Origin: Acanthosepion esculentum
Lineage: Eukaryota; Mollusca; Cephalopoda; Sepiida; Sepiidae
Assembly: GCA_964036315.1 (NCBI GenBank)
Contig: OZ038492.1
Location: 39,362,853 to 39,426,852 of the forward strand
DNA: 64,000 nucleotides
Reading direction: 5' to 3'
A model generated the notes under the pieces. The model saw nothing but the letters and a program-made list of their open reading frames with translations. It made no database searches and had not been told where the DNA came from. The position numbers and the translations under genes are program-made. Numbering within the stretch: position 1 is the first letter of the stretch; each line of letters starts with the position of its first letter. Positions 34,552-45,299 of the stretch are shown piece after piece.

Positions 34552-35460
34552 GCTCAACCATTTTCTCTATGTACGCTTTACAGTTGAAATTGCGAGATGT
34601 AATCATAACTCCTATGCTAACAGTTTCTTCTCTCGCTTGTAGAACTCTTTTCCGGCTTCTTGCTTCCAAGTGAAGTTTGATCATCAACAATTTAAATGCC
34701 ATTTTCTGTTTCCTTAATTCCTCTTCTTTTTTTGGCCTCTCATCATAATAATGATTTTATCAGATTTTCTCACGGTCAGTAACCCTTCTATCTTAGTGGC
34801 TTTAGTGTCTTGCTTGAGGTGAAAGGATTAAAAGTCTAAATAATAACTCTCATCTATGGTACCATGAATCAATAAATTTAAGCGCATTACTAGATTAGGT
34901 GCAAGATATTATTTTACAGTTGAAATTACTAGATATAACCGTATTTTCGATGCTAACAGTTTCTTTTTTTTGCAATTCTCGGTTGTGGAACTCTCTTCTT
35001 GCTTTCCAGTGAAGTTTGATTTTCAAAAATTTAAATGAAATGTCAATCGTTATCACTTGTCTTCTTAATTCCTGTTCTTTTATTGGCCTCTCATCTTAAT
35101 AAATGTTTTTCAATTTTTTTTACAATCAGTAATCTTTGTGGCTTTATCACATTTCTTGGTGGTGAAATGATTAAAATCTCTAAATAACACCTCTCCTCTA
35201 TGGTACATAAATTTCATGAATTTAAGCGCAGTACTAGATTGGCGGCTAGGTTTCATCGTTTTATAATCGAAATGGATAAATGCAAATCTTAAGTTCTATG
35301 GTGACAGATTCTTTACTCGTTTGTGGAACTTTCTTCTGGCTTCTTGATTTCCAGTCAACCATGGTCTTCAGAAATTTAAGTGCAATGTCAACCTTAATCT
35401 TCTGTTCCTTATATACTGTTCCTTTATCGTTCTCAGACTTTAATAATGCTTTTTTCCATT
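34552..35460 (+). repeat. Three tandem copies of a LINE 3' end (~330 bp each)
   Basis: Copies begin at about 34552, 34878 and 35220. All share TTACAGTTGAAATT(G/A)C-like, GCTAACAGTTTCTT, TGGAACT(C/T)T, TCTTCTGGCTTCTTG-like, AGTGAAGTTTGAT, TTCCTTAATTCC and, in the first two, GGTGAAA(G)GATTAAAA ends. Copies 2 and 3 start with ATTTAAGCGCA(T/G)TACTAG. The sequence corresponds to the last coding blocks and 3' UTR of the 16.8-kb LINE family. Head-to-tail copies cut at the same point suggest tandem duplication rather than three insertions. Confidence 0.7.
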
Positions 35461-35461
35461 A

Positions 35462-35640
35462 CATTCACTTACGTGCTAATACCCTTGGAAAAAAGAATGA
35501 AAGCCCTTCTTCTCCCAACAGCTATGAGTAAAGAGCAGGACAGACTGGGTTCTATAGCCTTGGATGGCAACTGTTCTACCGCTGAAAGAAATGGCAACCT
35601 ACTGTTGGAAAATCTGCCTCGTCAGTCATATATCGAAATC
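35462..35640 (+). mobile_element. 3' part of the 5S-derived repeat or a linked SINE
   Basis: Contains CATTCACTTACGTGCTAATA, CCCTTGG, then GAGCAGGACAGACTGGGTTC, AGCCTTGGATGGCAACTG, TTCTACCGCTGAAAG and CTGCCTCGTCAGTCAT. The reverse complement of 60300-60530 has the same order, joined to the 5S-repeat body, so both belong to one longer family. No 5S head is present here. Confidence 0.6.
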
Positions 35641-35657
35641 ACGTATGGCACATACCT

Positions 35658-35659
<2 letters not shown>

Positions 35660-35724
<65 letters not shown>

Positions 35725-35862
35725 CAAAAAGAAGAGAGAAATGGCAAACGATTTTGGTTATAATGTAGATTTTATTTTTAAATATATTAAAAAATATAAA
35801 AAAAATATATATTAAAAAGAAATGTTAAAAAATATATTATACTTTTTTCCCATAATTTTGCC

Positions 35863-35910
<48 letters not shown>

Positions 35911-35958
35911 AAAGTATGTATGTATATATGAGTGTGTTAAAGGGAAAGAGAGATTTAT

Positions 35959-36015
<57 letters not shown>

Positions 36016-36112
36016 TATATGTATTTGCGTGCATCATTAACGGAAAATATTTGTCAATAGGTATATATATGTTCTATAAACAGTATGAATCTCAATACGT
36101 ACATGTACATGG

Positions 36113-36163
<51 letters not shown>
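35660..36163. repeat. Cluster of (AT)n microsatellites
   Basis: Four AT arrays (about 35660-35719, 35867-35905, 35960-36013, 36117-36163) with short AT-rich spacers. Confidence 0.95.
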
Positions 36164-36164
<1 letters not shown>

Positions 36165-36166
<2 letters not shown>

Positions 36167-36703
36167 CACATGAGATGGGTGGGAGAGAAAAAGGAGGTGA
36201 AACTGAGCGTGAAGAAGTGACATGTCTATTTACCTGCTTCAAAATATTATTTAGGACCAAGGGGAAATAGCAAACAGAAAAATTTATAAATATTTTTTTT
36301 TCTTTGTGGTACGAGAAAGAAGTAAAAAAATACATTGGAAAAACGAGAACTTAAAGACGCCATAATCGAACTCTGGCCGACCACTGGAGTATTGGGATTG
36401 AAGGCAGCACTTGGCAACAGAGAAGGAAATGTCAAATTTCGATTGGACCTTGTCAGCGCAAGGACACATCGCGAAGCAAGCCAGATTGGGTGATTCCCTT
36501 GGGTACTTACTCTTTCGGTCAAGTAAGAAATAAAAATCAGAAAAAGAAAATATAAGTGGAGAAAAAAAGATTACGTGACCAGAGACGGTATAAATGTCTA
36601 TAAGTGTATCGCATTTTTTTTACCACAATGTTTTCAAACTTCAGAAAATATGTGTACAATCATATTTACAAGCAAGCTTACGAATAAAACCAACCAACGT
36701 AAT

Positions 36704-36711
<8 letters not shown>
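36165..36711. other. No gene seen
   Basis: A 91-codon minus-strand frame (36247-36522) has ordinary composition but no recognised motif; it contains CCATAATCGAACTCTGGCCG in the plus strand, which looks tRNA-like but lacks a full head. Confidence 0.35.

Positions 36712-36796
<85 letters not shown>
36712..36796. repeat. (AT)n microsatellite
   Basis: About 85 bp of pure AT. Confidence 0.95.
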
Positions 36797-36797
<1 letters not shown>

Positions 36798-37340
36798 TAG
36801 TTGTAATCTTATAAATATAAGAAATTATACTCGTTCGGAAAACCTATGGTGCCTTGATTTGTAATTAAACAAGCTAATACCAAAGGGAAAAATGTAGTAT
36901 AAAAAAGAAAGAACAGAGAACATGTACGTCAGCCGAAAATAATCGTCTAGCATCCAAGTTCAGACTCCAAAGAAAAAAAAACCGATACGAGTAAGTAAAA
37001 TAACTAATTAAAGTGCTCGATGCGCTAAGTAGAGCAAACCTAAGTTAAACCTAAAGAGCCAGACCAACCTACCACAGTTTCACCTAAGCGGATCGTCAGG
37101 GACTACTGGCTAGAGAGGTAAAAGTTAGAACGAAATATAAAGACTCCTGACATAAAATCATAACCACGTGACCAAAACAAAATTAAAGCAAAAAGGAAAA
37201 AAAAAGAGAACGAGAAAGAAAACACAAATGACGGGATGGGCAAACATTTATTCCAAAATGAAACCAAGTAAAAAAAAGAAAAAAAACCTAGAGGAGGGGG
37301 GCTAATCTAACAACCAACGTTTTTTCTGTCTCCATTTACT
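36797..37340. other. Probable 3' flank of the Penelope-like fragment
   Basis: A-rich, with many short A runs; no coding sequence. It lies just past the stop of the minus-strand Penelope-like frame and may include its 3' untranslated region. Confidence 0.35.
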
Positions 37341-37346
37341 TAAGAT

Positions 37347-37805
37347 TTAAGTTTTTGCATTTAGTAAGTGATCAGCTTCATTACATAAAGCGATTGCAAG
37401 TTTTTCCTCTAGACATAGGTGACAAACTTTGTTACCTGCTCTATATTTGGGACATCTTTTGAATATTTCCCATTTCAAAATGGGTTCTTTATTATTTTCA
37501 CGTCTAAATTTCCATATATAGGTGGCTAATGTAGTACTATGTTTAATTTTTTCATTATTGAAGCTACTAGTATGGTTTTAAATTGATACACCACACACAC
37601 TTGCTGTCACTTTCCTTGGATGGGGCAGGTTTTCTGATTCCTACAATTATATATAGGATGGGCAGTCTGTGGTTTATCCTTAGTTTTTCTTTTGTTATGT
37701 CCATTAATTAAGCTAGCTACGTTGCGCACACAACTATAGCTTAATTTGACAGTGTTTGTATTAAGAATTTTGTATAATTTACTGGTCTTTGGGAAATTTG
37801 AACTT
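37347..37805 (-). pseudogene. Penelope-like element, C-terminal GIY-YIG region
   Basis: The minus strand reads FKFPKTSKLYKILNTNTVKL, SYSCVRNVASLINGHNK, YNCRNQKTCPIQGK, a gap, then SFNNEKIKHSTTLATYIWKF, RRENNKEPILKWEIFKRCPK, YRAGNKVCHLCLEEKLAIAL and CNEADHLLNAKT before a TAA at 37347-37349. The cysteine clusters (CRN..CP and KRCP..CHLC) and the ATYIWK block are typical of the endonuclease end of Penelope-like elements. The core with the GIY-YIG residues is missing between VVYQ and SFNNE, about 40 residues, with a frameshift. The reverse transcriptase is absent because the copy starts at the (AT)n array. A second, different lineage lies at 43.4-44.7 kb. Confidence 0.75.
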
Positions 37806-37807
37806 AA

Positions 37808-37809
<2 letters not shown>

Positions 37810-37906
<97 letters not shown>

Positions 37907-38009
37907 AATGAGAGAATTACTATGATTTGGACATTTTATGGTTCTTATGATTCGGCATTATACATACATAGATGTGTGCGTGTGTGTGCCTCTGTAATTC
38001 TCTCATTAC

Positions 38010-38062
<53 letters not shown>
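37810..38062. repeat. (AT)n and (GT)n microsatellites
   Basis: AT array 37810-37882 and GT 37882-37906, then AT 38012-38062. The spacer at about 37907-38010 recurs inverted at about 38475-38560 (AATGAGA(G/T)AATTAC and GACATTTTATGGTTCTTATG). Confidence 0.9.
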
Positions 38063-38067
<5 letters not shown>

Positions 38068-38222
38068 AAACCTTTTAAACAACATTTAAGACACTATCAT
38101 CAGTCTTCCGCCAAAAATTCAAACAAAGTTGCATTGCACATCACGTGACATGCACGCTTCACAACAAACGCTGTAAACAAACGCTATAAACAAACACACA
38201 AACACAGTATCTCATTTGATTT

Positions 38223-38249
38223 CTGAGGAAAGACCTAGGTGGTCTGAAA
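38223..38249 (+). ncRNA. Hammerhead-core-like stem, incomplete
   Basis: CTGAGGA (38223-38229), one A, a perfect AGACC-TAGGT-GGTCT hairpin (38231-38245) and GAAA (38246-38249). The inserted A and the lack of a cleavage triplet with stem I argue against an active ribozyme. It belongs to a recurrent signature in this window. Confidence 0.3.
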
Positions 38250-38339
38250 TATTAAATAAATAAATATATACAAAAACACAGAAATAAATACTATCATAAA
38301 AAAAACACCCAATTTTGTTTCATTTATTTTATCCAGATA

Positions 38340-38742
<403 letters not shown>

Positions 38743-38762
38743 GACTATTATGACTTAATATT

Positions 38763-39085
38763 ATTTTAACCGGTATAATCACATACTCATTAACGCCACT
38801 AAAACGCAAGGTGTTACAGGTTATGAATTTAGGGACAGAGCAATTAATAATGAGCGTGAAAAGAAAAGAGTAATGAAAATGACAGTAGACACCGATTGCC
38901 ATTGCATTTAATCTTTTGATGATTAAAGTTGGCTGGAAAACATGGAGCCAGAAGTGGATCCCACAAGTAAGAAGTGCGACAGGTGAAACTGTTGGAACAG
39001 AATTCACGGCTACATGTAATCAGCTCAACTGTCAATTGATGCTATCTCGACGCCAGAATAGTACTGCGTTTAGATTCAAAAGGTC
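38763..39085 (-). pseudogene. LINE tail fragment (family of 16.8 kb)
   Basis: The minus strand reads [38 protein letters not shown] and [19 protein letters not shown], then a 3' tail ending CCTTGCGTTTTAGTGGCGTTA. Non-functional fragment in several frames. Confidence 0.6.
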
Positions 39086-39228
39086 AAGTTACCATAGCGA
39101 AGCGCTCATCCGAAAAATTATCATGAAAATATTGAGAGAAATAGAGAGGCAAACACACGGCTGTGTAACGAAAACCGCCATATAGGCTGACGTGCTGTTA
39201 AAAAATAGTAATTTAACCTTGCTAACCT

Positions 39229-39440
39229 GACGCTTATTCTGTAGCTAAATGTTATAGCAAGTCAGGCTACATGGCCGTTGCTTGTAGGATATAGGTTCGT
39301 ATTCCTGTCGGAGGGCGCATATTGTCTTTGAGATTTCTCGAACATTCAGCCCGGTAAATGTTGTTCCTACATTTTATTATGAACAGAGCATCTACTTAAA
39401 TACTTGTATCTATAAAAATAAATTATAAATATATTAAAAT
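39229..39440 (+). mobile_element. tRNA-derived SINE, second family, copy 2
   Basis: Shares with the copy at 25976 AGCAAGTCAGGCTA(C/T)ATG, GGTTCGTATTCCTGTCGGAG and the tail ACATTCAGCCCGGTAAATGT and ACTTAAATACTTGTATCTAT. The B box is mutated (GGTTCGTATTC). Confidence 0.7.
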
Positions 39441-39454
39441 ATTTGTTGGACTTT

Positions 39455-39460
<6 letters not shown>

Positions 39461-39530
<70 letters not shown>

Positions 39531-39531
39531 C

Positions 39532-39562
<31 letters not shown>

Positions 39563-39565
39563 TTC

Positions 39566-39596
<31 letters not shown>

Positions 39597-39626
39597 TTCA
39601 TAATATATATATATATATATATATAT
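39461..39626. repeat. (AT)n with TTTCATA spacers
   Basis: AT arrays separated three times by ATTTCATAAT, so the array is itself duplicated in blocks. Confidence 0.95.
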
Positions 39627-39819
39627 GGGCTGGGTGGAATTAGGATCAATTATCACGGAATGATAGGATAAAGATCAAAGAGGAAATGTTTGTCAATCTA
39701 AAATTGTTTCACTTTTATTGAATCTTCAACAGAGACTGAGATTTGAAGAAAAATAAATTCTAGTAATTTTTTTCTTATTTTTGTTTGGTTTGTTTAAGCA
39801 AGCCTCATGTGCAGTTGAC

Positions 39820-40180
39820 TTGTTAAGCAGTGTTCGTGTTTATAATTTATGCCGTTTTAACTTAAAGGGAGATGACTCCTTTATCTAGCACAAATGGTGT
39901 TTGCGCAAAAACGCCCCCAACTGAACAAGCGGAAAACCAACAAAAATAAATAATGCCTTAAAGACACAGACAGACAGGCAAGACATACGAATTTACATTA
40001 TTATCCGAATCTCACATAGAGAAACTAGAATTATAATACCCTTTCAGGCATTAAACAATATTTACATCTTTTTTTCAATTAAGCTTCTAATCTGTTTTCT
40101 GGATCTTCGATGGAATGTGTCAATCTTCCTTCACTTCAAACAGAGCGTCATAAATTATAAACACGAACGCTACTTAGCAA
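39820..40180. mobile_element. Possible 361-bp MITE with 35-bp inverted ends
   Basis: 39820-39854 and 40146-40180 are inverted copies with about 31 of 35 matches, sharing GTTCGTGTTTATAATTTATG. There is no coding sequence between them. No target-site duplication was found, so the true ends may differ. Confidence 0.45.
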
Positions 40181-40326
40181 ACCAAATGCCCCTGAAGCCT
40201 GCTTGATGTAATGAAAATCAAATAACAAAAAACGTATCGGTATGTCTTTTTAGCCATATCACATTTTCGGCTGAATTTTTAATAAAAATGAAACATGTTA
40301 AAATTTTCCTAGTTATTCCTTGTCCT

Positions 40327-40328
<2 letters not shown>

Positions 40329-40392
<64 letters not shown>

Positions 40393-40456
40393 TACGATGT
40401 ATCTTTACTAGTATGCATATATCGATATCTTGGAGCTATTTATATCACCATTTTAG
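40329..40456 (+). repeat. (AT)n plus dispersed repeat fragment
   Basis: AT array 40329-40391, then GGTACGATGTATCTTTACTA and on to 40456, an inverted copy of 10590-10665. Confidence 0.7.
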
Positions 40457-40459
40457 TAT

Positions 40460-40740
40460 GTTGTGTTATGGTTAGAGTGGTTAGAACGTTCGCTTTCTGA
40501 CCATGAAACTCGGGTTCGAATGTCACCATGGTCGATTTGTCAGGAAGGTGACATCTAGATGTTATCGGACTGGATTGAGGTCAATCCCAGCGCGCGGCAC
40601 CTTTGGAAAGTGCCTGGAAACCATAAAAAAGATTGATCCAAGTGATGGTTATTGAATCTGAAAGTGGAATCAGATCCTGAGTAAGTCTTTTTGATGGACG
40701 AAACGTGTTACATGGAATCTTTTCCAATTTGTTATTCAAT
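40460..40740 (+). mobile_element. tRNA-derived SINE, third family
   Basis: A box TGGTTAGAGTGG (40469-40480) and B box GGTTCGAATGTC (40513-40524) at tRNA spacing. The body contains GGACTGGATTGAGGTCAAT and CCTGAGTAAGTC...GGACGAAACGTG, a stem followed by GAAAC that resembles a damaged hammerhead core (CTGAGTA for CTGANGA). No second copy of this head is in the window. Confidence 0.7.
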
Positions 40741-40789
40741 TAATCTAATATCTAGAGTTTATATTGCTCGATTAACTGATTTGTTTTTA

Positions 40790-41095
40790 GGGCTTATCAA
40801 CCTTTCACAGGTTATTTAAAGCCAGAATTTTTTTTTTTTAATTTTAGGACTTTTGGGACATAATAATGTATTCCTACTATTTAACCTATATTCATGGATT
40901 CATTTCCGTGTTAGTGAATAAGACAAAACTAACTGGAATTGGAACACAGCTCTCCGATTCAAAATTCTGCGTCATTATCCATTATTACACCACCCGCACA
41001 TCCAAGCTTCGTGAGTCTGGTTTTCCCAAGCGGTCACCCATCTTGGTGCTGACCAGGCTCGACATTGCTTAACTTCCGTGGCCGTAAACCTTTGG
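40790..41095 (-). mobile_element. 5S rRNA-derived SINE-like repeat, best copy
   Basis: On the minus strand the head (41090-41025) reads GGCCACGGAAGTTAAGCAAT, GTCGAGCCTGGTCAGCACC and AAGATGGGTGACCGCTTGGG. These match the three internal promoter parts of 5S rRNA (box A AAGCTAAGCAGGGTC, intermediate element, box C TTGGATGGGAGACCG). Sequence continues into GGATGTGCGGGTGGTGTAAT, CGGAGAGCTGTGTTCC and CACTAAC, then an A-rich tail. It is not a 5S gene: only the promoter-bearing part remains, fused to an unrelated body. 5S-headed SINEs are the SINE3 class. Confidence 0.75.
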
Positions 41096-41116
41096 AGATT
41101 ATATATCATATTTATC

Positions 41117-42039
<923 letters not shown>

Positions 42040-42650
42040 TAGAAACCCTATCCTAAAAAGATAAAAAGGGATAAATCTCGACTCCTGTGCAAAAGATCCC
42101 GGGGGAGTGTGAACCGTGCATAGGCAAACCTATCTATTCCTTTTGAGGAAATAAAAAAAAATATCTAAAAATGCATAATAAAATCAGTTTAAAGTAAACT
42201 TCAGAATGAACCGGATCGAGGCATGAACCTGTGTTCCTATTCAAAAAACCGAGAGAAGTGTAGACAGGGCAATAGTCGAACATACCTGCTCGTTTTCAGG
42301 GAAACATACTAAATAAAGTTTTAGAGTTTAGGCGGAGACATCAGAAGTATAAAGTTGAAGTAAACTTTAGAATGAACAGAAAACATAACCCTAATCAGGG
42401 ATAGAGGGATGAACATGTAATCCTGTTCAAAACACCGGGAGGGGTGTAGATCGGGCAATAGGCGAACATATCTGTTTACTAAATAAAGTTTTAGACTTTT
42501 TTTAGAAACATCAGAAGTATAAAGTTGAAGTAAACTTTAGAAGCAACCGGAAACCCCATATTCTATACAGGGGTCAAGCATAAAGCTTACTCCTGTTAAA
42601 AACCGCGGAGCAGTGTAAAGCGGACGATAGTCGAACATATCTACTCCTAT
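42040..42650 (+). repeat. ~160-170-bp tandem repeat, about 4 copies
   Basis: AAGTAAACTT(T/C)AGAA recurs at about 42197, 42357 and 42527, each followed by a unit with CCTGTT(C)AAAA-C-C-GGAG-GTGTA, GGGCAATAG(T/G)CGAACAT and CTAAATAAAGTTTTAGA. Copies are about 75-85% alike. The family is also present inverted at 11480-11930. Confidence 0.75.
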
Positions 42651-42652
42651 TA

Positions 42653-42732
42653 TTAGGTTGGTGCAAAAATAATGTCGTTTGTTGACGTTCAACTTCATGT
42701 GAGAAAACGACATTATTTTTGCACCAACCTAA
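42653..42732. mobile_element. 80-bp palindromic mariner MITE
   Basis: TTAGGTTGGTGCAAAAATAA starts the element, and its inverted copy ends it, flanked by TA on both sides (42651-42652 and 42733-42734). The perfect inverted repeats are about 28 bp, leaving a 24-nt loop. The terminal sequence closely resembles that of the primate mariner MITE MADE1 (TTAGGTTGGTGCAAAAGTAA, from memory). The near-perfect arms suggest a young insertion. No transposase with this end is in the window. Confidence 0.85.
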
Positions 42733-42734
42733 TA

Positions 42735-43399
42735 AATTACCTCGCTACATACTTAATAATACTAAATATATAAATACATTTTCACGTGGAAGAACTATGA
42801 TTGACAAGATATTCTCAAAAGCTGTTTATAGTAATTCGATCCTCATAGGGTGCGACTATTGTCCTAGCGTAAATTTTACCAAGAAGATGCAAGATAAATT
42901 AACGATTGATATGTTGGTTATAGCGATCTTATATATTACCTGCAAAAAAAGAGAAAAAGACACACCATAAATATTCCGTTTATATAAATGAAAACCTTTT
43001 GACGAAATTGAAAACGACCAAAGACCTGCAAAGAATCCGATGCCACAAACTTTAGGAAAATCATAGAAATTCAAATTACTCAGACATTGGAAACCAAACT
43101 TGCATAAATGAAGAATGTCTACCCAATATCAAGAGTTATATTGACACTTGTCTTCATTGCGGTATTCATAAGTCACATTAAGGTTTATATGCATTTTTTA
43201 TGAATTTTAACACGAACTTAAGATACATCATTAATGTGAAGCTTTCAGTAAAGGTCCTTTTTTAGTTTTGTTTATACATAGTCTCTCCTAGTTAAAGTCT
43301 TAGTGTCGAACTATTTACACGAAGCAAGTTATAGAAAGGACCCCAAGCCTACCCAAAACAAAACAAAAAACTAAATATTACTATATGTATGTGAGTTTA
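42735..43399. other. No gene seen
   Basis: An 83-codon plus frame (42719-42970) begins inside the MITE and is unrecognised. The rest may be the 3' flank of the minus-strand Penelope-like element. Confidence 0.35.
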
Positions 43400-44740
43400 T
43401 AAATATTCTAATTTCTATATGTGGTCATCAGATAATAATATGTATTCGTAAATATGTGTGCTTGTGCATATCTCTCAGATATTATGTTTGTTGTTTTTTG
43501 TATGTTGATTTGGGAACGTTTTTAAGTACACACCATTTGTTTTAGATAATCATACGTTAGTTTCTTTAAGAATAGATCCAGTAAAGTTTGACGATATAAT
43601 ATAATGTTTTTGACGTATGTTCCTAGTTGGTAATAGTGTTATTATTAACCTCTCAAAGGACTTTCTCGTTAAAGAATTATGTTCTTTTTTAATTAGTAAA
43701 ATCAAAGTTAAGGACAGTTTTATTCCTTGATATTACGAGAGAGTTTTAATGGTTGTCTAAACATAAATCTCTTTTGCGTTCGTAGATACAGGCTGTTAGA
43801 TCACTTGATGTCTCACCTACATATATATTTTCGCATTGTAAACAATTTATATGATAAATACCGGAATTTGAATTAATGTTGAAATTGCTTTGCTTGCTAA
43901 TTATATCTCCGATTGTTTTGGACATGATGGTAAAGTACTAGTTTATTTTCATGTTTAGTAGAAATAGTGTTAGAGGGTGCGATCATGAATTTTGTGTTAT
44001 TTATTATGTGTTATTAATGGTGTTTAGTTTGTTGGCTTTGTGGATTTTTTAAGATCGTTTTTTAGTGTTGGGGATGAAATGGTGGTAGCAGTGAAGAAGT
44101 TCACTGAGATATTCAGGGCTACATATCCTAAGGGCTCTGAGGTAGAATCCTATGGCTAATTCTGATTAAAGTCTTTCATTGTGGCGGGAATAGAAGTTAA
44201 TTGGATAGTTTTTATTCGTGGGTTTACGACAAACTTTAAAGTCTAATTTATTATCGTTACGTATTAATAAAATGTCGAAGAAAATTAGAGATTTGTTTAT
44301 TTCAAATTCATATGTGAATTCACTGAGAGGTTCAAAGTTATTAAGTTTCATTATTATGTTTAACAGACGTATATTATGAGGATATGATTAAAGAACTTCA
44401 TCTATATATCTTAGGTAAGTAGAGATTTTAGATACGATGTATTGAAATGAACCGGAAAAAGACATGCAGGAATACCAGTAATAGGTGGCTCCATAGTTTA
44501 ACCGAATATTTGCTTAGAGAATTTTTATTAAAAGACATGATACCGTGGTTACTGATCAGTTTACATAGTTTTATAATTCCCTGGACATATTGAAGAAGCA
44601 TTTCATCTGGATTTTTCGATGTTGTTTCTCAATATGTTGAAGCCTTTTGTGACGAGTATATTTGTGTATAGTAATTTGACGCCTAAGCTAGCCATAAACT
44701 TTTCTATCCTCTGGATTAAGTGACAAGCGTGTGTTGATAA
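43400..44740 (-). pseudogene. Penelope-like element: RT end plus GIY-YIG endonuclease
   Basis: The minus strand, read over several frames, gives LRYIDEVL (the RT active-site block, normally RYVDD-like, with the second Asp changed to Glu), then MKLNNFEPLSEFTYEFEINK, SLIFFDILLIRNDNKLDFKV, CRKPTNKNYPINFYSRHNER, later SGIYHINCLQCENIYVGETS (GIY-YIG nuclease core at about 43810-43875), IYERKRDL, then NKTVLNFDFTN and FFNEKVL. This order, reverse transcriptase followed by a GIY-YIG nuclease, defines Penelope-like elements. There are many stops and shifts; the longest open piece is 61 codons (44166-44351). The RT N-terminus and the terminal repeats are not identifiable. Its sequence differs clearly from the 37.3-kb copy, so two lineages are present. 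Confidence 0.8.
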
Positions 44741-44999
44741 AGTTAATTATAAGTGTCCTTTTTGTGTCCATTTTCTCTAAAACTTCGTTGTTGTTCGTCC
44801 CACGGTATTCTCAGTATCCTTTTGCAGAACCGAATCTCCGTTGCTTCAAGTCTCTTTTTCAACTGCGAGGAGATTGTCGAGAATTATCGGAGGACTGAAA
44901 TGCAAATGCAGAATATACCACGGTTTATGGTAGCATCACCAAATATCTAAATGTCCAGAACCTAGCAGCTGATATCTTCTCTATCTTTAGGCACAAAGC

Positions 45000-45245
45000 T
45001 CAGTATCTGTCTATATTTCTGAGATAAGGTATTATATACACTATTTACATTATTAGGACTATTGTCCTCATCTTTGTTGCCATATTTATCACAACGTTTC
45101 GGCCGTTGTACGCTCCGGACTTATTCAGGTGGTTGGAATGTCAAATTGAACCTTTTATTTCGCTCGCTGGGGTAAACTGTTCTAGTTCTACGTGCCATGT
45201 TTTTCAATGGATGTCAGTTATCAGTTATCTCCTGTTAATTCCCCT
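45000..45245 (-). repeat. Dispersed repeat related to the 28.0-kb inverted repeat
   Basis: ACAACGTTTCGGCCGTTGTA, CGCTCCGG and AGGTGGTTGGAAT are followed by CTGGGGTAAACTGTTCTAG and GGATGTCAGTTATCAGTTAT. It contains one arm and the loop of the 28021-28325 element, so that element is a folded pair built from this unit. Confidence 0.7.
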
Positions 45246-45299
45246 CTCCAAGTTCTCCAACGCTAAGTATAATAGTATAGGAAGTGGCTTGTAAAAATT

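Noticed and set aside
36247..36522. 91-codon minus-strand frame
   Set aside because: Composition looks ordinary, but there is no recognisable domain and the frame runs into low-complexity phenylalanine and lysine tracts.
41025..41095. 5S rRNA gene
   Set aside because: Only the internal promoter portion resembles 5S; the flanks are an unrelated repeat body, and other copies show the same fusion.
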